Below, in pieces: positions 1 to 8,978 of a stretch of DNA of 64,000 nucleotides. The DNA comes from Daejeonella lutea (lineage in GTDB: Bacteria; Bacteroidota; Bacteroidia; Sphingobacteriales; Sphingobacteriaceae). The stretch is from NCBI RefSeq assembly GCF_900168015.1, contig NZ_FUYR01000004.1, positions 118,444 to 182,443 on the forward strand. The letters run 5' to 3'. The notes under the pieces are model-generated. The model had not been told where the DNA came from and made no database searches. It worked only from the letters and a program-made list of their open reading frames with translations. Each line of letters opens with the position of its first letter. Position 1 is the first letter of the stretch. Position numbers and translations under genes: made by a program.

Positions 1-258
1 GGCTTAATATTTATTACACTTGCGATTTTACATCCTGTTTTAGAAAAAAAGTATCCCTGGATTGATGGGGTATTTTTTGTCATCGAAGGAACATTGTCGC
101 TGGCAGTTGCGTACGACTATTTTCATATGGGCAAAAAAGCCTTGCCTTTTGCATACCTGGGAGTGGCGATGCTGCAGTATTTCGTGGCCTTTAGAAAGTC
201 GAGAAAAGGTATTGCTCACCACAAAGCAAAATATTCAGAACCAGTTGATCCTTCCTAA
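1..258 (+). CDS. C-terminal part of a small membrane protein (5' truncated by window edge)
   Basis: Frame 1 is open from the first base to a TAA at 256-258 and gives 85 residues. The fragment has hydrophobic stretches at about residues 1-12, 24-40 and 50-65 and a basic, polar tail (FRKSRKG...), as expected of the last helices of a polytopic inner-membrane protein. The start lies outside the window. I do not recognise the family. It converges with the minus-strand TonB-domain gene that ends 29 bp away. Confidence 0.6.
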   Translation, partial: GLIFITLAILHPVLEKKYPWIDGVFFVIEGTLSLAVAYDYFHMGKKALPFAYLGVAMLQYFVAFRKSRKGIAHHKAKYSEPVDPS

Positions 259-287
259 ATTCAACACCACTTCGCACCTGGGAGCTT

Positions 288-728
288 TTAGTTAAACCGG
301 AAGAATACTGGCATGGTATACGTCGTGTCAATGGGCTTTCCCTGTCTAATAGCTGGCTTCCAGTTAGGACTCTCTTTAAACAGCCGGATAGCTTCTTCAT
401 CAGTACCATATCCAAGACCCCTGAGTACACGAATATCCTTTATTTCACCAAGTCTGTTCACAAAAAAGCTGATGATAACCCTGCCTTGGATCTGGTTTTT
501 GCTTGCTTCTGGAGGGTACCTAAGATTAGCCTTAAGATATGCCTGCCAGCCGCGCATTCCATTTGGATACTCAGGCGGAACTTCGATTGGACACTCAAAC
601 AAACTAGTACCCGATCTGGGCAAAAATGAAGTGCCTTTATCGGTTGCCGTCTTAGCGACCTGTGCCCCTGAACTCAAAGGAAATAACAGAATCCATGCAA
701 ATATGATAAAGTTGGAGAATGCCCTCAT
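288..728 (-). CDS. Secreted TonB C-terminal-domain protein
   Basis: 146 residues. An N-terminal signal peptide (hydrophobic residues 7-20, ending near SGAQ) is followed by a TonB C-terminal fold at about residues 48-146. The recognisable run is YPNGMRGWQAYLKANLRYP, then GRVIISFFVN, IRVLRGLG, DEEAIRL, W-K-P and YTMPVFF. It has no transmembrane anchor besides the signal and no proline-rich linker, so it is not a classical TonB. Such stand-alone domains are common in Bacteroidota next to BlaR1-type proteins. It closely resembles the last domain of the neighbouring BlaR1 protein (same GRVI-, KVLRGLG-, DEEA-, YTMP-motifs), which suggests local duplication. Role unknown; a periplasmic interaction or energy-transduction accessory role is inferred. 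Confidence 0.8.
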   Translation of the reverse strand: MRAFSNFIIFAWILLFPLSSGAQVAKTATDKGTSFLPRSGTSLFECPIEVPPEYPNGMRGWQAYLKANLRYPPEASKNQIQGRVIISFFVNRLGEIKDIRVLRGLGYGTDEEAIRLFKESPNWKPAIRQGKPIDTTYTMPVFFRFN

Positions 729-981
729 TGTTTGTAGGACGTTTTACTTGATTGGATGCTTTCAGGCAGATAATTCCACAAACTAAGTCAGTAAAAAACC
801 AGAGCGAAAATCTTTGCAGATCTCCCCGCTGGTTAAATAGTTAAAAACGATGGTGATTTTTGTGGGTTGAAACATATTGATAGTTTATTACCTATAATGA
901 CAGGCTACTATTTATCATTCTAGGTTTACACTGAGGCACATTTCAAACTTTCCTTGGGAAGATAGTTCAGCCCGTTCATCG

Positions 982-2754
982 TCATGGTTTAGGTTGTACA
1001 GGCTCCGAAGGTTTCTTCTCGTCAGTTTTTTCAGCCAGCTGGAAGAAAATTGGCATGGTGTAGGCTACTCGGGCTGGTCTGCCGTTTGATAATCCCGGTT
1101 TCCATTTCGGGCTGTTTTTTACCACCCTAACCGCCTCTTCATCAAGCCCATCGCCTAAACCTCTCAGTACTTTAATATCGGACAGGGTGCCATCCTTTTC
1201 TGCGACGAACGCCAAAATAACCCGGCCAGTAGTTTTTTTATCTCGTGCTTGTTGCGGGTACTTTAAGTTTGCCTGCAGATATCTCGCCCAACCGTTCATC
1301 CCTCCTTCAAACTCCGGAAGTACTTCAACACTTGCAAAGTCTTTTATCGAATTATCATCGTTTACAACAACCTCATTCAATCCGACTGCATTTGTTGGGT
1401 TTGCTCCGGAAACCTTCTTTGTCGAATCTGGATGGTAGGCCTGGACGGCAATTTGACCGATGTAATTCTTGATTTTATTATCAGGGACAAACTCAGCGGG
1501 TGTGTTGCTTCCAGCGAAATAGTATTTAACGGCCAAAGTGTAGGTGTCATCAGGTACCTCCAACGAGCTACGGAATGATGTTATAGTTTTTAATACCTCG
1601 CCATTTGCGTCTGTTTGTAAGCCTCTAACAATATTTGCTCCGGTTATTTCTTTATTTTGCACTGTAAAAGTCGCGACTACAAAACCTTGAGTTCTACTTT
1701 CCCTAGCTGTTGCAGGATACTTTACCGTGCGCATAAAATGCTTTTTTAGGGATGCAAAATCGGGCGGTGTCGTGGCCGAAGCTGTCTCGGAAACTCTAAC
1801 AAGGTCATTTGGTTTTATGTCATCAGGGCGAGAAGGTTTATTGAGTTCGAGCGCCGAAATAATTTTTTCGCTGGTTTCCGGAGTCAGGGGACTCAAAATC
1901 CTCTCAGCAACTGGCCGTACCTCTTCAGATTGTACCGTTGCCGCCGACACGATCAGCATCAGCATAAATAAGGGTGCAGAAAAACCGTACTTCCAAAGCC
2001 CGGTGCTGCGTGATCTGTTTTTATGTAGCATCATGATTCGTCTTTTTAAAAGTGACTTATTGAAAAAGTTATTACTGAGATGAACTGGGTCTACTCCCAG
2101 GGTATTGCTGAGCAGCAGCAAGGCGTAATCCGATTTGCTCTGCATTAATGTTGCCGCTTCTTCATCCGCTATAAATTCATGGATATGCCTGATTTCCTTT
2201 TTATAGAGATACATCACCGGGTTAAACCAGTTAATGATCGCGGCAAGCTCAATGAAGATTATATCGGCAGAATGCCACTGGCGCATATGCACTTTCTCAT
2301 GATCAATAATAGTATCAGCTTTGGGCATACTGCGGTCGACCACAAGAGTTTTGAAGAATGAAAAAGCTGAGCCTTTTTCTGTTTTCAGGCTGGATTTTAG
2401 CATTGCAAGCCGGATTAAAAATCGGATGGTCAACAGGCTTGCTCCGACCACATATGTCCAGAAGATTAGGTCAGCAGCGGTAGGTGCAGAAGCCTCTTCA
2501 TCTATACCAACAATTACGGTCTCATAGATCATCCGCGAAGGCATAATCGCCGCTTCCCGCACTTTCTGTGTGATGAAGAGATCCCGAAACCAATCCGAAT
2601 TGATGAAGGGAATGAGGAACGATAAAAAAATGCTCGTGTTCAGGAAGAAGCGGTTCTGTCTGAAGAAGGTTTCATTCCTTAATACCAGTACGTAGAAGCC
2701 CATGAAGAGCAGCAAGTACAGGTTGGTCTGGAGTAGGTAGTTCAGGCCGTTCAT
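982..2754 (-). CDS. BlaR1/MecR1-type M56 membrane peptidase-sensor with TonB-like C-terminal domains
   Basis: 590 residues. Transmembrane helices lie at about residues 5-24, 38-52 and 96-116. The zinc metalloprotease motif HEKVH is at residues 152-156, with NPVMYLYKKEIRHIHE-type M56 sequence and EFIADEEA (third zinc ligand region) after it. Another helix is near residue 255. The periplasmic C-terminus contains a degenerate TonB-like domain (about 335-425) and a clear one (about 485-575, with KVLRGLG and YTMPIFF). In the M56 family the protein senses an envelope signal and triggers cleavage of the BlaI/MecI repressor. Here the beta-lactam-binding domain of true BlaR1 is absent and is replaced by TonB-like domains, so beta-lactam sensing cannot be assumed. 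It starts 2 bp after the repressor gene, so the two are co-transcribed. Confidence 0.88.
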   Translation of the reverse strand: MNGLNYLLQTNLYLLLFMGFYVLVLRNETFFRQNRFFLNTSIFLSFLIPFINSDWFRDLFITQKVREAAIMPSRMIYETVIVGIDEEASAPTAADLIFWTYVVGASLLTIRFLIRLAMLKSSLKTEKGSAFSFFKTLVVDRSMPKADTIIDHEKVHMRQWHSADIIFIELAAIINWFNPVMYLYKKEIRHIHEFIADEEAATLMQSKSDYALLLLSNTLGVDPVHLSNNFFNKSLLKRRIMMLHKNRSRSTGLWKYGFSAPLFMLMLIVSAATVQSEEVRPVAERILSPLTPETSEKIISALELNKPSRPDDIKPNDLVRVSETASATTPPDFASLKKHFMRTVKYPATARESRTQGFVVATFTVQNKEITGANIVRGLQTDANGEVLKTITSFRSSLEVPDDTYTLAVKYYFAGSNTPAEFVPDNKIKNYIGQIAVQAYHPDSTKKVSGANPTNAVGLNEVVVNDDNSIKDFASVEVLPEFEGGMNGWARYLQANLKYPQQARDKKTTGRVILAFVAEKDGTLSDIKVLRGLGDGLDEEAVRVVKNSPKWKPGLSNGRPARVAYTMPIFFQLAEKTDEKKPSEPVQPKP

Positions 2755-2756
2755 GG

Positions 2757-3128
2757 TCAGGGTTTTTTGAGTTTCTCAATCAGTTTTAGGATCTCATCTG
2801 CTTCCTTGAGGTCGAGCTTTTTCTCTTTCACGAAGAAGGAAAACATGTTCTCTACCGAATTGTCGAAATACCCATTGAGCAGTTTTTCCGTCGCAAAGCT
2901 TCGGTATTCCTCGATACTGACAAGAGGGAAATAGCGGTGGCTCTTCCCAAATGCCTCATGATCGATAAAACCCTTTGTTTCCAGTATGCGGATGATTGTT
3001 GATACGGTATTGTAAGCAGGCTTCGGTTCCGGAAGCTGATCGACAACATCTTTCACAAATCCTTTTTCCAGATCCCACAATACCTGCATGATCTGTTCTT
3101 CTGCTTTTGTTAGTTCTTTGATCTCCAT
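2757..3128 (-). CDS. BlaI/MecI-family transcriptional repressor
   Basis: 123 residues, the usual length. The winged-helix DNA-binding part (LTKAEEQIMQVLWDLEKGF, then NTVSTIIRILETKGFIDHE, then RYFPLVS) occupies residues 5-75. The C-terminal helical dimerisation part contains a serine/asparagine-rich turn (FDNSVENMF) close to where M56 partners cleave in the family. It binds as a dimer to palindromic operators and is inactivated by its BlaR1 partner, which follows 2 bp downstream. Two 16-bp palindromes upstream (3187-3222) are likely autoregulatory operators. Confidence 0.92.
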   Translation of the reverse strand: MEIKELTKAEEQIMQVLWDLEKGFVKDVVDQLPEPKPAYNTVSTIIRILETKGFIDHEAFGKSHRYFPLVSIEEYRSFATEKLLNGYFDNSVENMFSFFVKEKKLDLKEADEILKLIEKLKKP

Positions 3129-3186
3129 GTTAATTCTGTTTCTAAGCTTAATATATAACTGATCTGAAATGATAACACCAAGGTAA

Positions 3187-3222
3187 AACTAATTTTTTAG
3201 TTATACAACTATTTCGTTAGTT
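3187..3222. promoter_or_regulatory. Tandem palindromic operator for the BlaI-type repressor
   Basis: Two palindromes of the form AACTA-N6-TAGTT lie at 3187-3202 (AACTAA-TTTT-TTAGTT) and 3207-3222 (AACTA-TTTCGT-TAGTT). Their spacing is exactly 20 bp centre to centre, about two helical turns, so dimers would bind the same DNA face. They lie 59-94 bp upstream of the repressor start. Operators of this size and symmetry are typical of the family; the assignment to this repressor is inferred. Confidence 0.65.
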
Positions 3223-3501
3223 TATTTTATTTTTTTTATGATTATAATGGTATATCGAAGCGATTTGCGGTTTGCGCCTTATCAAGGTGAAATATGGGAC
3301 AATACTTTTTTTATCCAATTGGGATATTAAGCTATTCGGCTGGTCTTTAAGTAAATATAATCATCTAATGCTTAGATTTTTTGGAAAAACAACTTTTTAT
3401 TCACATATTCGGGTACGTAACCGTTTTCTTGGTATTACGGAGATGGCAGGTTGGTTTAGCTTAAAATAATATTAAAATTGCCCGAGGGGCTTTCGTTAAC
3501 T
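3223..3501. other. Intergenic region between repressor and sigma factor
   Basis: AT-rich divergent region. An open frame at 3272-3469 on the plus strand has no plausible start context, no recognisable domain and odd composition, so I do not call it. The promoter of the sigma-factor gene should lie here, but I see no exact TTTG/TAnnTTTG pair. Confidence 0.4.
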
Positions 3502-4077
3502 ATGATCAGCACATACAGCAAACTGGATGATCAAATGCTGCTTGAACTTCTTCAGGCAGGAGATGAGAATGCTCTTGCTGCTATATATGACAGATACTGG
3601 TCGAAATTATATCTGCAGGCCTATAAGGTCCTTCGCGACAGATATCAATGCGAGGATATTGTCCAGGAAATTATCGTTCAATTATGGACTAAACGGGCCG
3701 CGAATAATATCGCTAGCCTTAAGGCTTACCTGTATGCATGTGTAAGATACCAGATCTTTAAATCGGTTCGTTCTGCCATGAGGGTTGAATCGCTGGAAAC
3801 TGATGATAGCGAAACAATAAGTGATGCAGATAATCTGATACTTGAAAAAGATATTCAAAAACTTCTTGAAGCAGGAGTTGCAGAATTACCCGCAAAATGC
3901 CGGGAAATTTTCACCCTCAGCCGTAAGGATCATCTTAGTACAAAAGAAATTGCTTACCGCCTGGGACTTTCCCCGAAAACAGTGGAAAATCAATTAACGA
4001 TTGCTTTGCGTAGACTTAGATCTGCAATGCATGAAGTGATGGTGTGGTTGCTGTTATTAAACTTTTTGGGCAGCTGA
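3502..4077 (+). CDS. ECF sigma factor (FecI-like, sigma-70 family)
   Basis: 191 residues from the ATG at 3502. An in-frame TTG at 3478 would add eight residues without family character, so the ATG is preferred. Region 2 is at about residues 25-90 (YDRYWSKLY, then CEDIVQEIIVQLWTKR with the core-binding acidic patch). Region 4 is at about 125-175 (LPAKCREIFTLSRKDHLSTKEIA, then LSPKTVENQLTIALRRL, the helix-turn-helix). There is no region 1.1 or 3, as expected for ECF factors. It is followed by a FecR-type anti-sigma factor and a SusC/SusD pair, the standard cell-surface signalling arrangement in Bacteroidota. It would drive this locus when substrate binds the transporter. The C-terminus is slightly extended and hydrophobic (VWLLLLNFLG). 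Confidence 0.92.
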   Translation: MISTYSKLDDQMLLELLQAGDENALAAIYDRYWSKLYLQAYKVLRDRYQCEDIVQEIIVQLWTKRAANNIASLKAYLYACVRYQIFKSVRSAMRVESLETDDSETISDADNLILEKDIQKLLEAGVAELPAKCREIFTLSRKDHLSTKEIAYRLGLSPKTVENQLTIALRRLRSAMHEVMVWLLLLNFLGS

Positions 4078-4277
4078 TAATCTACCCCGGAATTCCATAA
4101 TGCTTTTGTGAAGTTTCTCTATTTGTCTGAAAATTCCTTGTGCAGTTTTACCTACAAGAACTGCCAACCCGATCAGTTTTAAGAGCCCAATTTTTCTGAA
4201 TAAAAAGTCTAAAGAACGCTAAAAAACTTCAGCTGTATTTGGGGGTAATCACCCTTCGACAACACATACATCAGAAC

Positions 4278-5465
4278 ATGGATAATAAGGAGTTTAAAAT
4301 TTTAGTTGACAAATATCTTTCAGGCACGGCTAGTCCGGAGGAGGAAGAATATCTGTTAAACTATTATGATTCTTTCCAGGAGAATGAGATCTCATGGGAT
4401 GAAGACAAAATGGGGATACGGGAAGAGGTAAAAAGCAAACTCTACACCCGGGCACTCAACAAAATTTCGGAAGTTGAGCGTTCCGGGATGCGGAGAACAA
4501 AATACCTGATGAAATGGAGCCTGGCAGCAGCGGTCATAATGATTGTTTCAGTTGCAGTTTATTTTTATTCTTTGCAGGCAGATCCAGTACCTGTTCTGGC
4601 AGCCAAAAAAGAAAAGCCGGTCTTGAATGATATACTACCCGGTGGAAACAAAGCGATTCTGACGCTAGCCGATGGCACGCAAATCATTCTGGATAACGCA
4701 GCTGATGGCACGCTCACCACACAGGGCAACATTTCAGTAAACAAGAATAAAGACGGGCAGCTGATTTATAAAGTTAATAACGGAGCTTCCGAATCAGCCA
4801 AAGTGCTTGAGTTTAATACGATTAGAACGCCCGCCAGTGGTCAATACCAGGTCGTTCTCTCGGATGAGACCAAGGTTTGGCTTAACGCAGGTTCCTCCAT
4901 TAAATTCCCTACAGCCTTCACCGCGAATGAACGCCTGGTAGAAATAGAAGGCGAAGCTTATTTCGAAGTGGCAAAAGACAGAAAACGCCCATTTCGTGTA
5001 AAAAGTGATAATCAGCTGATTGAAGTTCTTGGGACCCATTTTAATGTCAACGCTTATCGCGATGAATCATTAGTTAAAACCACAGTTGTAGAAGGTTCAG
5101 TAAAAATATCTTCCGGGACTGAAAATAATACCATAAAACCTGGACAACAGAACCGCTTGTCACGTACAAAAGGAAATATGCACATTGCCGAAGTAGATCT
5201 CGAGGAAGCAATTTCCTGGAAAAACGGGCTTTTCATGTTTGATAACGAAGAGATTCACAGCATAATGCGGAAAATCTCCCGATGGTATGGAGTCGAAGTA
5301 GTTTACCAGGACCGTGATATTGAAGAAAAATTTGGAGGTACTGTGTCAAGGTTTGAAAACGTCTCGCAGGTCCTAAAAATATTGGAAGTAACCGGAACTA
5401 TTCATTTTAAAATTGTACAGGGTGATGACTCTGGCAAAGGAAGGAGAATAATCGTTATGAAATAA
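4278..5465 (+). CDS. FecR-type anti-sigma factor
   Basis: 395 residues from the ATG at 4278; the upstream TTG at 4239 gives an unconserved extension. Residues 1-70 form the cytoplasmic sigma-binding part (KYLSGTASPEEEEYLLNYY). One transmembrane helix lies at about residues 81-100. The periplasmic FecR domain follows (TPASGQYQVVLSDETKVWLNAGS, ALVEIEGEAYFEV, then a DUF4974-like C-terminal domain with FDNEEIHSIMRKISRWY). The last domain contacts the signalling (STN) domain of the partner transporter in known systems. It lies between its sigma factor and SusC gene. Confidence 0.93.
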   Translation: MDNKEFKILVDKYLSGTASPEEEEYLLNYYDSFQENEISWDEDKMGIREEVKSKLYTRALNKISEVERSGMRRTKYLMKWSLAAAVIMIVSVAVYFYSLQADPVPVLAAKKEKPVLNDILPGGNKAILTLADGTQIILDNAADGTLTTQGNISVNKNKDGQLIYKVNNGASESAKVLEFNTIRTPASGQYQVVLSDETKVWLNAGSSIKFPTAFTANERLVEIEGEAYFEVAKDRKRPFRVKSDNQLIEVLGTHFNVNAYRDESLVKTTVVEGSVKISSGTENNTIKPGQQNRLSRTKGNMHIAEVDLEEAISWKNGLFMFDNEEIHSIMRKISRWYGVEVVYQDRDIEEKFGGTVSRFENVSQVLKILEVTGTIHFKIVQGDDSGKGRRIIVMK

Positions 5466-5493
5466 ACACTACCACATTCATAATGAGAAAAAA

Positions 5494-5517
5494 CCAGGAG
5501 CGTTGGAGCGCCCCTGG
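5494..5517 (+). promoter_or_regulatory. Hairpin in the leader of the SusC gene
   Basis: CCAGG (5494-5498) pairs with CCTGG (5513-5517), then after one A-C mismatch GCG pairs with CGC around a TTGGAG loop. It lies 60 bp before the SusC start and has no U-tract on the plus strand, so an mRNA stability or attenuation role is more likely than termination. Inference only. Confidence 0.35.
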
Positions 5518-5576
5518 CAAATTGAGCATCTCATTAAAACTCAGGATAAGTATTAATTAACTCAAATAACAAAAGT

Positions 5577-8500
5577 ATGAAATTTAATCCAACTGGCTTT
5601 TCAGGCGAGCGTTGTCGCCTGTATTATAAATTTCTTTTAGTGATGAAACTTACCATGATTTTACTCATAGCCGGACTGATGCAGGTAAATGCTGCAGGTT
5701 ATGCCCAGAAAATCACACTCGCAAAGAACGACGCTACACTCGTCTCAGTTCTGAAACTCATCAGACAGCAAAGCGACTATAATTTCGTATACAATCTCAA
5801 AAGCCTTAAGAACGCAAAAACGGTAAGTATCAATATCAAAAACGTTGATATCGAAGATGCTTTAAAAATCTGTTTCGATGGGCAGCCCCTAACTTATGAA
5901 ATTCTTCTTAAGACCGTGGTTATTAAAGACCTGGAAAGGCCTGAGGTTCAGGCGGCAGATATCCGCGTAAGTGGAAAGGTTACAGATAATACTGGCACCC
6001 CGCTGCCTGGCGTGAGTGTGAAGGTGAAAGATGGCAGTGCGGGGATCTCTACAGACGCTTCAGGCTCATATTCGATTACGGTGCCTGAGACAAGTACACT
6101 CATATTTACCTATATCGGGTTTGCAACTCAGGAAGTTCCGGTTAATAACCGCACGGTGATTGATATTACCCTAAAGGAAGCTGCGATGGCAATAAACGAA
6201 GTGGTTGTTGTCACAGCCCTTGGCCTTGAGCGTCAGAAAAAAACCCTGACGTACAGTACTCAATCGGTGAGTGTGGAAGAACTTACGCAATCGCGCGACC
6301 TGAATGTGGTTAACGCATTGCAGGGAAAAGTAGCAGGTCTGAATATTGGATCAGGTTCCAGCGGCGTTGGATCTCCTTCACGGGTTATCCTGCGCGGTAA
6401 CCGCTCGATCAATGGGAATAGTCAGCCCTTGTATGTGATTGATGGCGTACCGGTGCGCGGTAACCCAGCCGATATCAATCCGGATAATATTGCTTCTATT
6501 AACGTGTTAAAAGGTGCAAATGCATCGGCCCTCTACGGCAGTTCCGGCCAGAATGGTGTAATTGTTATCGAAACCAAGAAAGGAAAACAAGGGGTAAATG
6601 TAGGACTGAATACGACATATATGGCTATGGACGCTGTCCAATCCATTCCATTCCAGTATTCTTATGGTCAAGGTGCGGGAGGAATATACAACAGAGCTTC
6701 AGAAGATGCCTGGGGTCCGGCACTCGACGGTGCGCAGGTGGCAACATGGTCACTGAATCCGGCGGCAGCGGGTCAGACTTACGCCTTTTCAGGGCAACCA
6801 GGCGTTCGGGAAGGTTTATTTCAGCGGGGTCATAATTCTGCTACTAACCTTACCGTAAGTGCAGGAAACGAAAAAACGCAGACGGCCTTCAATTATACTT
6901 ATACGAACGCCGATGGGATAGTGCCTAACAACGCACTTCAGCGGCACAATATTGCACTCCGGATCACTAACCAGATATCGAAGAAGTTCAGTATTGACGG
7001 CAAGCTCGACTATGCCAGGCAGAACATTGATAACCAGATCGCTGAAGGCGAGTCAAGCTTTAACCCGGTTCGCCACATCTATACCATGCCGCCGAACATC
7101 CGCCAGCAGGACCTTGCAGATTATGAGTTCATCAACCCTGCTACCGGTGTAGCCCGGCAAAATTACTGGTCAGATGGGGCAGTAACAGCGGCTAACCCGT
7201 ATTGGGCCATGTATAGGAATCTAAAATATACCAAATCCAACCGTCTGATCGCTATGACGGCTTTGACCTATCGCTTTACCGACTATCTTAAATTAATGGT
7301 GCGCGGGTCATACGACGGCGAATCGACCGGAAATGAGGAGAAATCTTACAATGGTACGTTCCGCGATCCATCCGGAAGGTATGCATTAGGAGCGGGCGAA
7401 TCTCAGCAGGCAATAGGTGATTTGCTTTTAGGATTTAACAAGCAAATGAACCCCAACTTCTCGATCCAGGCAAATCTTGGAGCAGAGATTCGTAATAACA
7501 GCAGTACCTCAGTAAGTTCTTCAACCGGTTCCGCCCTGAACGTGCCTAATTTGTTTGCGATAAGTAATACCAGTCTGCCAACTGGTGCAAATGGCCTCAG
7601 TGAGTTCGAAACGCAATCAGTTTACGGAAACGGAGTTTTTGGTTGGAAAGATGCTTTGTTTTTAGATATAAGTGCGCGAAACGACTGGAATTCGACGCTA
7701 CCTTCAGCTAATCGTTCATATTTTTATCCGGCAGCTGGAGTTAGTGCCGTTCTTTCTGAACTTTTTAAATTACCGGAAACTCTGAACTACCTGAAACTTA
7801 GGGCATCCTGGACACAGGTGGGTAACGGTGCACAGCCCTACCTGCTTCAGCGGACAGCCAGAAGCATTGCGGGTGGATCACTTGGATATATATTACTAGA
7901 CTCTACACTTCCTAATACCGAACTCAAGCCTGAAAGAACAACCTCAACTGAGTTAGGGGTGGAACTGGGAATGCTGGACAGCCGAATCGGACTTGATTTG
8001 ACGCTTTATAAAACAAACACGAATGACCAGCTTTTCCGCCAGGCGCTGCCAGTGGGTTCAGGTGCAGCTTTTTTCTTCTCAAACGGCGGAGATGTGGAGA
8101 ACACAGGTATTGAGGCGATATTGACAACTACGCCAGTTAAAACAACGAATTTCAACTGGGATCTTAATTTCAACTACGCTGTCAATCGCAACACGGTTAA
8201 GAAGCTTTCATCGAGTCTGCCACGACTGGTTTTGGGAAGTGATTCGTATATGCGTGAGTTCGTATTGGAAGAGGGTAAGCCATTTGGTCTGATCTACGGA
8301 AAAGGTTTCGCGCGCGATGCACAGGGACGAGTAATTGTCGCAGCCAACGGTTTGCCAACTTTTACTGCAGGCCGCACGGTTTTACTAGGGAATATCAATC
8401 CAAAATGGGTCGGAGGTTTGTCCAGTTCGCTGCGATTTAAAAATCTGAGCGCTAACTTTGTTATCACTCATAAGCAGGGCGGAGCTGTTGCATCATTTAC

Positions 8501-8951
8501 AGATGCAATTCTATACGGTGCCGGCCTGGTAGAGGAAACAGTTCCCGGGCGTACAGGAGGCCTGATCTTTGGACAAAACATTTTTTCAGATTACACTGCG
8601 ATAAAAGCCGACGGTACTCCTAACAGCACACCAGTAACTGCCGAAGCGTTGTGGCGGGGAATGGGCGCTAGAACAGCCCCGGTAGGAGAAGTATTCACAC
8701 GGAGCGCTACCAATACCCGGATGCGCGAAATGAGTATTACCTATACTTTACCGAAAACCATATTTAAAAGCCTTCCCGTATCATCGGTTGATTTGTCACT
8801 GGTAGGACGTAACCTGTTTTTCCTGTATAGAAAGGATTCCAATATTGATCCTGATTTCACCGAAGGTGTTTCAACGATCTCGGAAGGTTTCCAGTCTTTT
8901 GCTCCCCCAACTACACGTTCGTACGGGGCAAGCCTGAGATTTAACTTTTAA
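5577..8951 (+). CDS. SusC/RagA-family TonB-dependent outer-membrane transporter with STN signalling domain
   Basis: 1124 residues. A basic N-terminus and signal peptide (about 20-44, ending NAAGYAQ) precede an STN/secretin-TonB short domain (45-115, VSVLKLIRQQSDYNFVYN). Next come a carboxypeptidase-regulatory-like beta-sandwich (about 128-205, VSGKVTDNTGTPLPGVSV), a TonB-box-like EVVVVTALG, a plug domain (NALQGKVAGLNI, then LRGNRSINGNSQPLYVIDGVPV) and a beta-barrel to the terminal aromatic (SLRFNF). The STN domain allows signalling to the FecR protein encoded just upstream. It works with the SusD-like lipoprotein that follows 27 bp downstream to import an oligomer. No glycoside hydrolase, peptidase or sulfatase gene is adjacent, so the substrate cannot be named. 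Confidence 0.95.
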   Translation: MKFNPTGFSGERCRLYYKFLLVMKLTMILLIAGLMQVNAAGYAQKITLAKNDATLVSVLKLIRQQSDYNFVYNLKSLKNAKTVSINIKNVDIEDALKICFDGQPLTYEILLKTVVIKDLERPEVQAADIRVSGKVTDNTGTPLPGVSVKVKDGSAGISTDASGSYSITVPETSTLIFTYIGFATQEVPVNNRTVIDITLKEAAMAINEVVVVTALGLERQKKTLTYSTQSVSVEELTQSRDLNVVNALQGKVAGLNIGSGSSGVGSPSRVILRGNRSINGNSQPLYVIDGVPVRGNPADINPDNIASINVLKGANASALYGSSGQNGVIVIETKKGKQGVNVGLNTTYMAMDAVQSIPFQYSYGQGAGGIYNRASEDAWGPALDGAQVATWSLNPAAAGQTYAFSGQPGVREGLFQRGHNSATNLTVSAGNEKTQTAFNYTYTNADGIVPNNALQRHNIALRITNQISKKFSIDGKLDYARQNIDNQIAEGESSFNPVRHIYTMPPNIRQQDLADYEFINPATGVARQNYWSDGAVTAANPYWAMYRNLKYTKSNRLIAMTALTYRFTDYLKLMVRGSYDGESTGNEEKSYNGTFRDPSGRYALGAGESQQAIGDLLLGFNKQMNPNFSIQANLGAEIRNNSSTSVSSSTGSALNVPNLFAISNTSLPTGANGLSEFETQSVYGNGVFGWKDALFLDISARNDWNSTLPSANRSYFYPAAGVSAVLSELFKLPETLNYLKLRASWTQVGNGAQPYLLQRTARSIAGGSLGYILLDSTLPNTELKPERTTSTELGVELGMLDSRIGLDLTLYKTNTNDQLFRQALPVGSGAAFFFSNGGDVENTGIEAILTTTPVKTTNFNWDLNFNYAVNRNTVKKLSSSLPRLVLGSDSYMREFVLEEGKPFGLIYGKGFARDAQGRVIVAANGLPTFTAGRTVLLGNINPKWVGGLSSSLRFKNLSANFVITHKQGGAVASFTDAILYGAGLVEETVPGRTGGLIFGQNIFSDYTAIKADGTPNSTPVTAEALWRGMGARTAPVGEVFTRSATNTRMREMSITYTLPKTIFKSLPVSSVDLSLVGRNLFFLYRKDSNIDPDFTEGVSTISEGFQSFAPPTTRSYGASLRFNF

Positions 8952-8978
8952 CTCATTACTATCTTAAAATATAAGACG

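Noticed and set aside
982..2754. Beta-lactam resistance sensor
   Set aside because: The M56 domain is present, but there is no penicillin-binding domain or beta-lactamase gene, so a resistance role is not supported.
3272..3469. Open frame of 65 codons between the BlaI gene and the sigma factor
   Set aside because: No ribosome binding site, no domain, odd composition; occupies the divergent promoter region.
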